Origin: Cornus controversa
Lineage: Eukaryota > Streptophyta > Magnoliopsida > Cornales > Cornaceae
Direction of reading: 5' to 3'
Assembly: GCA_026545225.1 (NCBI GenBank)
Contig: CM048846.1
Coordinates: 87,685,270 to 87,749,269, forward strand
Length of the DNA stretch: 64,000 bases
A program made the position numbers and the translations under genes. Below the pieces are notes generated by a model. It saw only the letters and a list, made by a program, of their open reading frames with translations. It made no database searches and was not told where the DNA came from. Each line of letters starts with the position of its first letter. Within the stretch, counting starts at the first letter, position 1. Positions 10,889 to 21,912 of the stretch are shown here, one piece after another.

Positions 10889-13233
10889 TTTTACATGCCA
10901 TTCATTCAAATCAATGTCAAAATCTTCTGGATAGGTTACAATTATCTAGTGAGAGAGAGAGAGAACCTCATTGAAGGATGCCATGGCTTCCACAATGTCC
11001 TGCTTAAATGTTTTTCCAACTCCAGATGTTCCAGTCAACACCGTTGGCTTTACTGCCTGAGAAATTGGGAAAAGAAGGTTGGATAACAAGAAAATTCTTG
11101 ACTGGATCTGTTATAACATTAGAGCACAATCAGAGATTCAGAGACAAGATTTTCACACTTTGACAGCCTCTAAGAGCCCATTAATAGGCTCATGCTCATG
11201 AGCAAAAGGCTTCTTGAAGTGTTGAAGGGACTCTTGACGTGCGCTGATAATCAATCCCTGTAAGAAAATTTACTCAACTATTATGACTGGGAAAAATGAA
11301 AAAAAAATAACAGATTAGATGGAAATGAAAGGCTAATAACATTCTTCACCAAGCCAGAACCGGGTTCCTACTACCTTCGAGTTCACAAGCCAAATCTTCT
11401 TGTGAGTCTCTTCCAATGGAGCATTTGTCTGCCCGGATAATAGTTAGATAATTTATCAGAGAACTTAACTGAAGAAAGTGAAAGAGAATAGATAGTGTAG
11501 TACGTTAATACCTTTTTTGATATCTCAAGGGCTATAAGCTCTGCTATACCAGTTCCAGCCTTCAATTTCCAAGAGTGAAGAGAGAACAGTGAGACAGGAT
11601 ATATAAACAGAAACACAAATTGTCATACGTAAGTATTATTTGCACACACACACACACATATATATATGTTCTGTCGGCGCACATGCTTTCTAATGTATAG
11701 AAAAGGTAAAAGACCAATAAACGAATCTAAAGGCTAACAAATTTCAATAAAGTATGCATGCATTTTGCAAAAACAAAAAGTTACGGAATAGCGCACAGGC
11801 GAACAAGAGATGCAAGTATTAAACAATATATACTTTATTAATCTTAGAGAATGCAAGAATTAAACAATATAAACCTTACTAATCTTAGAGATTGAAATGA
11901 TCTGAAATGCAGGCAAGTTAGGTAAGGGAATAATCGCCTCACCAACATGGAAGATTATGATGTATAAACTAGTTACACTCCTTCGGTCGAGGTCACAAAT
12001 TGTACACAAATAACTAAAGATTACATTGTACAAATTTTCTTTATTTCTAGCTTCACTTTTATTGTACATGACAAAATATGAAAGGAGATCTGATAAAAAG
12101 GTATGTGAGGCTCACCTCCCCAGCACCCAGGAATAAGAATGTATGGTCAGCCGAGGTTCCACCAACTAATCTCAGAGCTGCAACAAGCCCTGATAATACC
12201 ACAGATGCTGTATCCTGAAACAAGGAAAAGAGCTCGCTGATTTGAGAAATTTCCTTGAAAGGAAAACAAAATTGTCTAATGAAAAAACCTCTCACCATGT
12301 TAACTGTATATCATCCTTAAAGACGAGATGACTTGTGCGGTATTTCAACAGCAGCTCAAATGCATTGTGGTTAGCAAAATCCTCAAACTGAAGAAATAAG
12401 GTTAAACTATTAAGAGAAGTGTGATCTTATATATCTATGCACATATATATATCTATATAAGCCAAAAAGTTAAGGTACCTATATCTACCAGTATATTCAA
12501 TACTAACGACTCACCTGTGCAAGGACTTTCTCCCCATGGTTCTGCTTAACTGCACTCATAAACTCCTCCAGAAGCTCGGTATATTCCTAAATTATAGAAG
12601 TAAAAGCCACCTCAATGTAACAGAAAACACATATTTCACAAATATAAAAAATATATAATCTTGATTAAAAACAGAAGTGCTAAAAACAAAAGATACTCAT
12701 CATACCTGCCCAGTTGCCCTCTTTTGCCTGAGCCCAATGTAGAAATCGTCCTTCAGAAACTGCTCATTGTTTGTGCCAACATCGATGGTTATGGGCAAGT
12801 ACTGTATATGGTTAGCACAATAAGTTAATCTCCATAACGCAAATGGATAAGGATCTTGTTGATTAATCATGTGTTTGGCCTATTTATATGGGTTCATGTG
12901 ACAAATAAATTTTGAAGTTGTTCTTACAGGGTACTTACTGGCAGTTAACTTCAGATAAAACACGGCACGAGCCATGTTAGTCCCAGGTCATACAGATGGG
13001 CATATAGACAAATTCGAAATTCCAATATCATATGTGGTTTAGAGCAATGAGGAACTTAATTAACAACACCATAAATAAATATGGGAAAACACAACAAAAA
13101 TTCAAATGTGTAAAGCAAGTCATCTTGTCAATATTAAATGAAGAATGTACTTATTCCTGATTATTTAATTATATATATAAATTTCAATGGGACTGATTTG
13201 CATTATTTGAGCCATTCAAAACATTAAACTATA

Positions 13234-14055
13234 GAGCAAATTACTCTGACCTCTTCTGAGGTTTGCCTTTATTACCCACAAATTAAACTTTTTAAAAAAA
13301 TTCAGTCAACCTCCCTTGAGGTTTCATTGACTCAACTCTGACCACCCATACCATTAATTTATAAATTGAAATTCCAAAATTATGCTTCCTATAATAAACA
13401 TTACTTATTTTGCATAATTTATTAATTGAATGATGTATTTAAGATAGTATTTTAATATCTTAAGATTTGCGAAATCATTGAATTACATATACTAAATTAT
13501 TTTTATACCAATAAATGAATTAAAAAAAAAATTAATACGACAAAGAAAGAAAAGTAATTTGCTATTTATTATATGCTCTCAAGTGTTAATAATCATCATT
13601 TCTACTTTCGAAAAAACCAAAATAATATTTTTGTGCCAGCAGTGGGATGAGGGGTTTTGGTGTCAGTGGTGGGATGAGGGGTTTCGGTGCCAGCAGTGGG
13701 AGGAAGAGGTGATATCAGCGGTGGAAGAGATGATGCTGTTGGCGGCAACGGGGAGAGTTAGGGGTTGTACATGTATATATGTAATAATAATTGTATATAT
13801 ATGGATTGTATATATATGGAAGTTATACGTATATGTTTAAATATGGGGTTAGTTTTAATTAAATATTAATAAACTGTGCAAAATGAGTAATGTTTATTAT
13901 AGGAAGGGTAATTTTGGAATTTCAATTTATGAATTAATGGTATGGGTGGTCAGAGTTAAGTCAATGAAACCTCAAGGGAGGTTTACTGAATTTTTTTAGA
14001 AAGTTTAATTTGTGGGTAATAAAGGCAAACCTCAGGGGGTCAGAGTAATTTGCCC
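13234..14055. mobile_element. non-autonomous Mutator-like element with long TIRs
   Basis: This 822-bp insertion has terminal inverted repeats of about 200 bp (13234-13433 and 13857-14055) with outer ends GRGCAAATTACTCTGACC. It is flanked by a perfect 9-bp target duplication TAAACTATA at 13225-13233 and 14056-14064, the size typical of the Mutator superfamily. The paralogous intron in the intact gene holds a single TAAACTATA (49289-49297) and no insertion, so the element entered copy A after duplication. The interior is non-coding, with short GTGGGATGAGGGGTTT-type repeats at 13,638-13,690. It encodes no transposase and needed one from elsewhere. Confidence 0.93.
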
Positions 14056-14957
14056 TAAACTATAAAGAATAAAGTATAATTGCTATAGTTACTAAAATAC
14101 TTGATTAATTCAGAACTTAATTCAGCACTAGTCTCATAGTGAAGAGTAACACAAACCCATATTTCACTCTATAATTTGATTCTAAGAACCTGATCAATCA
14201 AACAAGAAGAAGACAAACGAAATAACTTAAGAAGATTAATCAAACAAAAAGTGCAAATTCATACCGCTGAAGGATGGACTCCTCCAAGTGCTGTGTATAA
14301 ATAAAGTTTTCCAACTGGGATCCCCATTCCCTGCGACATTTTCAAATGTTTTGGCAAAATCAAGCTAGCAAAAAACCCAACACACACACACACAGAGGCA
14401 GATGGAGTGGGTTCATGTCCCAATGCATGATTCAAATCTTGATCATTAATTTTTAAGTGAAAAGGGTAGGGCATATTCACTTGGCAACCAAGATCCCCAA
14501 GCCCCAGAATCCGCTCCCCATCAGTTACAACAATAACTTGAATACTCTTCTGAGGCCAGTTTTCCAACACTTCAAGAATCTTTCCCCTGCAAAACTCCAC
14601 TACTCAGTAGCTACTTCAATACCATTCAACTAACACAGTAGATCCACAACCAAAAGTATTAAAGTGAAACAGTAAAAAGAAAAAAGGAAAAGTAAAATGA
14701 AAGTCATACTTCTCCTTCAAACTGATATAAAGACCCTGAGGACGCCTGAAAATGCTCCCGTATTTTTGACAAACCTCACCAACCGTTGGAGCATACACAA
14801 CTGGAAGCAGTTCTTCAACATTATCAATGAGAAGCTTGTAAAACAACATTTCATTTCTCTCCTGCAAAATATAACAAAATGGGAAATTTTTAATAAATGA
14901 ATCAATTGGAACTTCAGTATTGCTTCTCCCCACTATTTAACATCCAACACCTTTGCG

Positions 14958-15069
14958 AAGGGCTTAGTTCTATTGTTATTCCCTTTTCTTTCCCAGAGGA
15001 AAGTTAAGGGTTCAAGTCCCATAAGGGGCAATTGTGTGCGTGTGTCTTGCTTATAACATAAAACAAAAC
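14958..15069 (+). mobile_element. tRNA-derived SINE-like repeat (copy A intron)
   Basis: The block has a perfect Pol III B-box, GGTTCAAGTCC at 15010-15020, preceded by GGGCTTAGTT and TATTCC, and ends in an A-rich tail. No cloverleaf with paired acceptor stem can be drawn, so it is not a tRNA gene. The same insertion sits at the paralogous place in copy B, so it predates the duplication. Confidence 0.5.
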
Positions 15070-16340
15070 CTTATCATGACATAGGACTGTCATTAGGAAC
15101 AAAAGCAACATAAATTCAATCTAGAGTTCAAAACACTACACAGAACAGTAAATATGCTAAACTTTATATATTTGATATCTTGTGAATGGCAGTTATTATC
15201 AGCTTGGGATGCCTTCCAATCCCATACAATTAGTGCCTACAACTAATTGTAGAATCTCATTCGTCCATTGTCATACTAGAGATTGAACTTGATAAATTAA
15301 ACCTTATCATGACATAATGTTTTCTTACAGATCGGATTTTGATATACAAGTATCTGATTCCTAACCAATCTGTTGACACGGAACTGGTGTGCCACTGATC
15401 TCTGATAATCACTGCAAAGAGTACTGCTTTCATTTTACTGAAAAATCATAACAATATGAATAACAAAAGGATCCTTATTTATTTATATTATTAAGGATTC
15501 TTGCATTTCAGTTAATGATGAAAGTCCCCTTTAATCTGGATAATGTTAGCATGATTACGAAGTAAAATATTGGTTAGCAGCTTATTAAACTGACTCATCT
15601 CAATATATTTTCCAGCTCCAAATTCAGTACATAAGTGGTATTGGGTAGACATATACCTGAAGATCCATCATGGCCACAGATTTTTGAAGTGGAACTTTAT
15701 ATTGGCGGAGATTGTGCATCAACTTCTTCTCCTAATTACCAAAATTCTAGAAAGGGTAAGTAAGAATGGTCTGATTTGGATAAAAGAAATATTATGAAAA
15801 TGGGCTTGAACTCAAAGGAGGTAACCTGAAGCTCCTAAGTCACAACACTTGGGGGCAGAAGTCCACACAAGTAATGGGCATCTCTCTCTTTCTCGGTGAA
15901 GGCAAACCCTTTGTTGTGGTGTGGGTCACGTAGCAAAGTATACCCACTGTAGAATTAATAAGATGATAATTAATCTATTAAAAACAAATCTCAATAAGAA
16001 AATTTATATTAATAGGTGACAAATTACTCGAAACATGGTTCCAGCAAGCAACAGACTAAATGATATTTTCAAAGAAATCCACTGACTGAACATATGAATA
16101 GGACTGAAGCCAGCTATACTATTGTTATGTCCGTCGGAAATTTTCTTTTATCAGCACGACCCATATCAAGACATCAAAAGTTCAAAAGAGAATTTGATAG
16201 ACAAAGAAAAGGAAAAGTATGAGAAATAAACCATTTGAAATCATAGGACCTTAATTTTCAAAAAAATTAATAAAACAAATTACACCTTGATTGACTCATT
16301 AATGATAAAAAAGACAAATAAAAGAAATAGACAAACATTA

Positions 16341-16452
16341 ATGTCCAGTTGGTAGAGTGGTATTGCGTCAACCCTGATTAATATTGAGGTCCAAAACACA
16401 AAAATGAGATTATGAATTCTTCGATTGTTTGTCAAAAAAAGAAAAAAAAAAT
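16341..16452 (+). repeat. possible SINE in parental intron 2 (copy A)
   Basis: A short unit with a tRNA-like AGTTGGTAGAGTGG block ends in a poly-A tract at 16436-16450. It is shared with 51,581-51,691 in copy B. The B-box is poor and no target duplication is clear, so this is a weak call. Confidence 0.3.
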
Positions 16453-17422
16453 ATAGATAAAAGACAAAACACAAGCTGTGGTTTTTTTCCTCCCTTTCTA
16501 ATCACGTACATATTTCAGTTCGGAGCTACTCAAGAAACTGTTCAACAATTATAATCTAACCTAGATGCTTGTTACGTATAACCAAAATATCAATTCCAGT
16601 GTTTGAATATTAAAATATTGAAATGTTTCCACATGTGATGAATAAAGCTATATATTGAAGGTATTAAATCTTCTTGTGTAGAAAGCAAACTGTTTTGACT
16701 TGTGATTTTATAGAAGCATTAATCAAATCTACATTCCCTGAATAATATATACAGACAAAGATCCTATCATCCCCAAAGAAAAATAATTGTGAACAAAAGA
16801 AAAATCAACATAAATAGAATGAGGGGGATAATTTATATATCTACCTTACGCGATCTGTTTGTACTGTAGAACATTCAATAAAAAAAGCCAGAGCATTGAA
16901 ATGGTTTTCTTTTAAATCAAACACAAATCAAAATATTCCAAAAACAACAAAATATAAAAGTTTATACTATCATTTAGCTTTGGATTTACACGCCCAGAAT
17001 TCCAAATCAGAAAGTTTTTTCAGAAGATGCAATTGAAATTGTATTGGGCATTAAATTTCTCCTGGAAAAAGAAAAGAACATTTTAAAAATTACAGACAGA
17101 AAATTTATATCGGGGAAAAAACCATTAAGAGTAGCATCAACTCATTTAACAGAAAAAGGTTGAGACAACTATGCTCATACAAAAAGAATAAATACAAATC
17201 AAAGTTTACATTAAACAACGAACAAAAAACTTTACTACCCACCATATCATTTATTATATGTTAGATCTAAACACTGAAATTTCATTATTATCATAAACCT
17301 TAAAGAAAAATACAAACAACAGTCAAAACATTAAACTCTTCAGAGTTCAAACACATTCACAAATTAGCAAGAAAAAGACAAAAAAAGAAAAAACAAACAA
17401 GCTCACTGGCAAACAAACTCAA

Positions 17423-19261
17423 TCATGGATCATTGTTTTCCACAGAATTAGCAGCTTTCCCTATCCCTTCAATCAAAGAGATATAGGTGCTGTCGTCTGG
17501 GGTAATGCCTTTACTGACCATTTCTTTGAGGAGCTCTTCGGCATGATCTCCCTCCTGGTTTTTGCATAAGCCTTGGATAAGGGCATTGTAAGTGAGAAAG
17601 GTGGGATTGAAACCTATACTTGACATCTCATCTAAACACCTAAAAGCATCTTTCATATCACCTTTCCTACTATATCCACTAATGAGGGTGTTATAACTGA
17701 CATGATCAGGTTTAATCCCCCTTCTCTTCATCTCATTAAGAAGCTCACGAACTTCTTCAATTTACCCTCACTACAGTGTCCTTGCATTAGAGTATTGTAG
17801 GTCACGTCATCAGGAGGCACCTTCATTCTATCCATTTCCTTCAAAAGCAAAAGTGCACGTTCCATGTTACCATTCACACAGTGACCATCAATCAACGCAT
17901 TGAACATAGCAACATCTGGCAACACACCTCTAGATAATGCCTTTGCAAATAAGTCATCTGCTTCCTTCGTTCTATTTCGTTTGCGCAAAACATATATAAT
18001 GGATGTGTAAGTCACCCACGTAGGCTGAATCCCTCTACTTAGCATCTCATCATGGAGGCTAAAAGCTTTCTTCACATTCCCAGACCTGCAATACCCATTG
18101 ATCAATATGTTATGCGTGACAATATCAGGAGACATCCCCTTTTCTCCCAATTCTTTAATCATATCATCAGCTTCTAATACCCTATTTTCCAAATATAATG
18201 CATGAATTAGCAAATTATAAGTGGATACAGTTAGCAATATACCCTTCCTGAGCATCTCGTCCCTATATCCAAAAGCCCTCCCCAAGTCACCTTTATTGCA
18301 ATACCCATCAATCAAAGTGTTATATGTCACAGCATTAGGAAACAACCCATTTTCCTCCATCTTCTCAAAAATTGCTGATGCCTTTTCGACTCTTCCCTCC
18401 TTAGACAAGCCACTGATCAGTGAACCAAATGTGTATGAATCAGGCACGATCCCTATAGTTTTCATTGTCTCAAAAAGCTTACGAGCCCTTTCAACTTTCC
18501 TCCTAGAACAATAACCATGAATTATAGTATTGTAAGTAACAACATTCGGTTTAAACCCCAAAACCTCCATGTACCCTATAAATTCCTTGGCCTTCTTCAA
18601 CTTCCCTTCTCTGTATAGCACATTAATCTTTATATTAAATGTACATACCGTTGAATTAATCTTCAACCTAAACATCTCAGCATACAAGATCCATGCGGTC
18701 TCCATCCGATTCAACTTAAGAAACAAACTCAACATATCATTACAAGTTTCGATCTTGGGTAGTATACCCTTATCTTTCATCATATAAAAGCACGTTAACG
18801 CTTCATGGGCTCTCTTTAGTTCACATAATGCCCTCATAAAGAAATCCAAAACAATCGAACTCGATATGCTTAGTCTCTCGTGAACATCCACTAATTCATC
18901 GAAAATCTCTCTATTCGTTGCAATGCCATGTTTAAAAAACATTCATTATGAGTTGTAAGGCGGGTTTCGGCGACGGAAGGCGAGAGATGATAGAGATGGC
19001 GAGGCACTAGCATTTGATATCGAGACAGTGAGGCTCAAGTTGATCAATGAATGTGACAATGGGCTCAGGGTTTGTACGGCGGTTATAGAGGACATTTGAG
19101 ATTAAGACGGGAGTGATGTTGGGTGAAAAGTGTTTGATGAAATGCCACTGAGTAGAGAGTATTGAATTTTGCAAAGAGGTTGAGGTGATAGGTGCAATGT
19201 TTGTTTGTTCAGAGCAGCTTCGGGACAGAGAGAAGGTCTGTTGTTGTGCTGGTTTAGACAC
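17423..19261 (-). pseudogene. PPR protein pseudogene (At2g15630-like)
   Basis: It is an intronless P-class pentatricopeptide-repeat gene of about 610 codons with some 12 repeats of the form VVTYNTLIDGYC...G...A..L..EM...G..P. From memory it best resembles Arabidopsis At2g15630, a predicted mitochondrial RNA-binding PPR protein. Three lesions break it. A TAG follows DIKC at 19007-19009. A frameshift near 18,945 separates the PKPALQLIM segment from MFFKHGIATNRE. A one-base loss near 17,757-17,763 turns the expected KLEEVRELLNEMKRR into KLKKFVS and a stop. The N-terminal frame has no upstream ATG and opens with GTG. Assembly error is possible for one lesion but not likely for all. Confidence 0.88.
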
Positions 19262-20328
19262 AGAGTGAAAAAAAGAGTTGTACAGGAGGAGACTGACCTT
19301 GACTTATTGCAAAGAGAGCTGTAAGCTTGTGCTATTTCTCTTGATTACCGAGCTTTTGGAGTTCGAATGTTCCAAGTTTCAGCGCTTTGTGGGTGTTTTC
19401 ATGGTTTGGATTGTTCCGATTGTCGATAAACAATATGTTGGCTTCGTTTGAATAGGCTTCGTTTGAATAGATGGAATTGAAGGATTATGAGAGAAAAGAA
19501 AATAAATGAAAAGATAATGATTTTTGTATTTGGATTGATAATGTGGAGAAATCTCTCATTATTTATTTCTCAAAAAATAAGAAGATTTTATTACAAAGTA
19601 AAACGATTGCTTGTAAGTGATACTTTCATAATACCGAAATTTCTCGTAACATTTTAGAAGGAAACTTTTTTACGATATCTAAATCCTATTTTAAGATATT
19701 ATGGCAGATCATCGTTCATTTCACAACACCCATTGCAGCAGCAGGACAATAACGAGCTCTCTTTTCCAACACCACTCTCAACACATCTCTTTCTAGGAAG
19801 GTATCGTGTTTTTTTTTATAAATCTTTATTGTTATCTCTCCAAATCTTTATAGTTTGATTTTTTTGAACGGTGTCTTGTTGGTTTACTCCTGTTTTGCAG
19901 TTACAAAAAAAAAATTATGTTGTCACATATGTTACTCTGCTCTAGTGACTATTTGTCATGACATATTGCTTATTTGTTTTCAGGATTGTGTTCGTTCATT
20001 TATTCTATTTGTTGTGATAATATAGTATTTGTGATTTTGAATGTTGACTTTGTCAACTGTTTGTACAATATTTCAAGAGTATTTTTGACATACGTCTGAC
20101 TGTGAGATCATAATTCATAGGTTTCAGTCTCTATTTTTGTTTAGATCTCTATACAAATTTATTGATTTCTGGGATCATGATTCATAGGTTTCAGTCTTTA
20201 TTTTTGTTTAGATCTCCATACAACTTTATTGATTTCTTAACTGGATTTAACGTCAAAAGGAGAAGAATTATGAAGTCTGCTATTTTCTTTTTCACCAATC
20301 TACCTTTTAACTTTCTCCACTAGTTTTT
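19262..20328. other. intergenic DNA upstream of the PPR pseudogene
   Basis: There is no recognisable gene. The part to about 19,440 would be the old promoter and 5' region of the PPR pseudogene. A short + strand reading from an ATG near 19,700 closes after about 31 codons and ends close to a GT; I do not call it. The rest is AT-rich. Confidence 0.4.
20106..20238. repeat. two-copy tandem repeat, 67-bp unit
   Basis: The block starting GATCATAATTCATAGG at 20106 is repeated at 20173 with a few substitutions. Unit content is CAGTCT, TATTTTTGTTTAGATCTC and ATTGATTTCT. It is a simple local duplication. Confidence 0.8.
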
Positions 20329-20532
20329 AATGCCTCTGTTACTGTATATGTCCAACGTATGCCTAAGACGCAAGAAGATTGCAAACCATTGCCAGTTGGT
20401 GCCAGAAAAAAATTAAATAAATTATTAGAACAATTCAATGTCTTTGAAAGGGTTACTAACTACATCTCCTCAGATTTTAAACAGCTGGAAGCACAAAACA
20501 GAACAGAAAAAGAAAAACTACTTAAAAAGAGA
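20329..20532 (+). CDS. unrecognised exon-like open frame
   Basis: An open frame runs from about 20,329 through MPKTQEDCKPLPVGARKK, then NKLLEQFNVFERVTNYISS and a lysine- and glutamate-rich helix-like end. Codon use looks protein-like. A CACTAG acceptor lies just upstream and a GT follows the GAGAAT at 20,532. I recognise no family and found no convincing partner exons nearby. It may be an orphan exon of a decayed gene or chance. No function is proposed. Confidence 0.25.
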
Positions 20533-21166
20533 ATGTATTTTCATCCATTTATTTGACTTTATTAAAACAATCATACTAGGGTCAATCAACAGAATTTCTG
20601 GATATCACCTTGAAACATAACTGGGTTTGACTACATGATTCTTGTACCTTCCATGTTTTGTAATCTTGTTTTATCATATTTAGAACAGTTTTAAGTTTTA
20701 ACTGATCGATAATATAAGGTGCATTTAAGCTCAAAATGGTTATTACTATAGCTTCCACCCGCCCCAACCTTAACACACTAGCAGCTACATTAAATCCCAC
20801 CAATCGGTATTTTCTTCTCTTATACAAGACATAAGCGACTCCTAGAGAAGTTGATGGCCAATAATTCTGAACGTTGATTATGGTTTCAGTTATGTTTTTT
20901 TTTTTGGATGTAAACTTTCGATAACTTAACAACATTTTGGAACAGTTCATAGAACTTGCATGGTCTCTTATGTCTAACTTTCGTTATGTTATGTTATGTT
21001 ATGTTTTTTTTTTTTTAGTCATGGAATTTTTTAAACATTAAGAACTTGCTAGAGATTTTATAGTTTGTTTATAATATTATAGGTTGAAGCTGAAGAAAAG
21101 TTACTGTCGAAATTGGTTGTGATATTATTAAATGGGCTCATGGTGCCTTTTTTTTTTAAATCTATC

Positions 21167-21560
21167 TGGAATGCTTGTAGAGAGGTTTAGGAAAATAAAG
21201 TTTGGCATGATTTGGTTTGGAATTCAGGTAGGCCTAGGCGCTCTTATATTTCTGTGCTAGCTCTTCAATATTGCTTATAATTGAATTCCATGTGCTATAA
21301 CTGTTGGGCTTACACTGATGATATGGGTCATTTGTTTATCTCTTGTACTTGTGTTGTTGAGGAGATGGTTTGAAGATGTTATGCACTAGTCAAAGCCTCA
21401 ATTTCAATCTTTAAATGATGTTGTTTGTTGGTTCCATAATTTATCTGTCATGCCTTGCATGAGATCTAAATTCATTTTGAGTTTATTCAAAGCAATAATT
21501 TGGGGCACATGGGCTGAAAAAAATTGTGGGCAAGTTCAAAATTTCTCTTTTAAAACCAAC
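21167..21560 (+). pseudogene. L1 LINE zinc-binding (zf-RVT) remnant
   Basis: The + strand reads WNACREV, stop, ENKVWHDLVWNSGRPRR and, after further breaks, a DDMGHLFISCTC segment followed by IIWGTWAE-like residues. This is the order of the zf-RVT domain at the end of plant L1 ORF2. Several stops show it is dead. Confidence 0.6.
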
Positions 21561-21912
21561 AATTTAGTTGGAAAAAAATTTAGTTGAATTAAGATTTAAA
21601 ATAACAACTGGGGTGATTAGACTATGGCACATAACTCTTTTACAAAACACAATACAAGTTAGTATATCTCTGATCGTATAAAATACGAGTATTTAATACC
21701 ATCTTGAATTTTTAAACTTGCTCATTTTATATAGATAATTACTTGGGTTTTTCCCTCTGTAATTCTCCCAAGTCATCAAATGGAAAGCCAGTGAAAGTGA
21801 CAAGTGGTTGACTTCCCTTGTGGTCTCTTTGTTGTCTGAACTGCATAGGTTCAAATTAATAAGAAAAGATATAATTGGGAGAAACTTGTGTTTTATTTTG
21901 TAATATAAATAA

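Larger units (their letters stand above)
10967..15946 (-). pseudogene. truncated NADP-malic enzyme pseudogene
   Basis: It holds 13 exons equivalent to exons 3-15 of the intact gene: 15826-15946, 15657-15731, 14710-14861, 14481-14586, 14265-14330, 12706-12801, 12515-12586, 12304-12387, 12116-12214, 11512-11559, 11375-11428, 11159-11257 and 10967-11056. The start exon, N-terminus and last five exons are absent. Exon 3 has a nonsense codon (CAG to TAG at 15835-15837). The donor after exon 10 reads TT instead of GT (12302-12303). The FNDDIQG motif has become FKDDIQD, the VYTP motif VYAP, and WLVDSK WLVNSK. Most differences from the intact copy change amino acids, as expected without selection. 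Any RNA from here could not encode an enzyme. Confidence 0.93.
10889..17401 (-). repeat. segmental duplication, copy A (truncated malic enzyme)
   Basis: This block is collinear with 46,975-52,612 in the same orientation, across exons 3-15 and all introns between. It starts exactly at the intron-exon edge before exon 16 of the parent and ends inside parental intron 2. It is longer than copy B chiefly because of the 822-bp Mutator-like insertion; near 17,331-17,365 it also has about 35 bp absent from copy B. In the exons I compared, roughly one base in 20-40 differs. The left edge abuts a hAT fragment and the right edge lies 22 bp from the PPR pseudogene. Confidence 0.93.

Noticed and set aside
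11383..11616. Minus-strand open frame of 77 codons in copy A
   Set aside because: It is read-through of malic enzyme exon 12 and its introns; the exon itself (11512-11559) is annotated in the pseudogene.
13559..13840. Open frame of 93 codons inside the Mutator-like element
   Set aside because: It is made of short GTGGGATGAGGGG-type repeats and has no known domain; the element is a non-autonomous TIR element.
15010..15020. Perfect Pol III B-box suggesting a tRNA gene
   Set aside because: No acceptor, D or anticodon stems can be paired, and the A-tail and presence in both duplicates fit a SINE.
17423..17731. Treating the last 102 codons of the PPR locus as a separate small gene
   Set aside because: Its first residues continue the PPR repeat of the upstream frame after a one-base shift, so it is the 3' end of the same broken gene.
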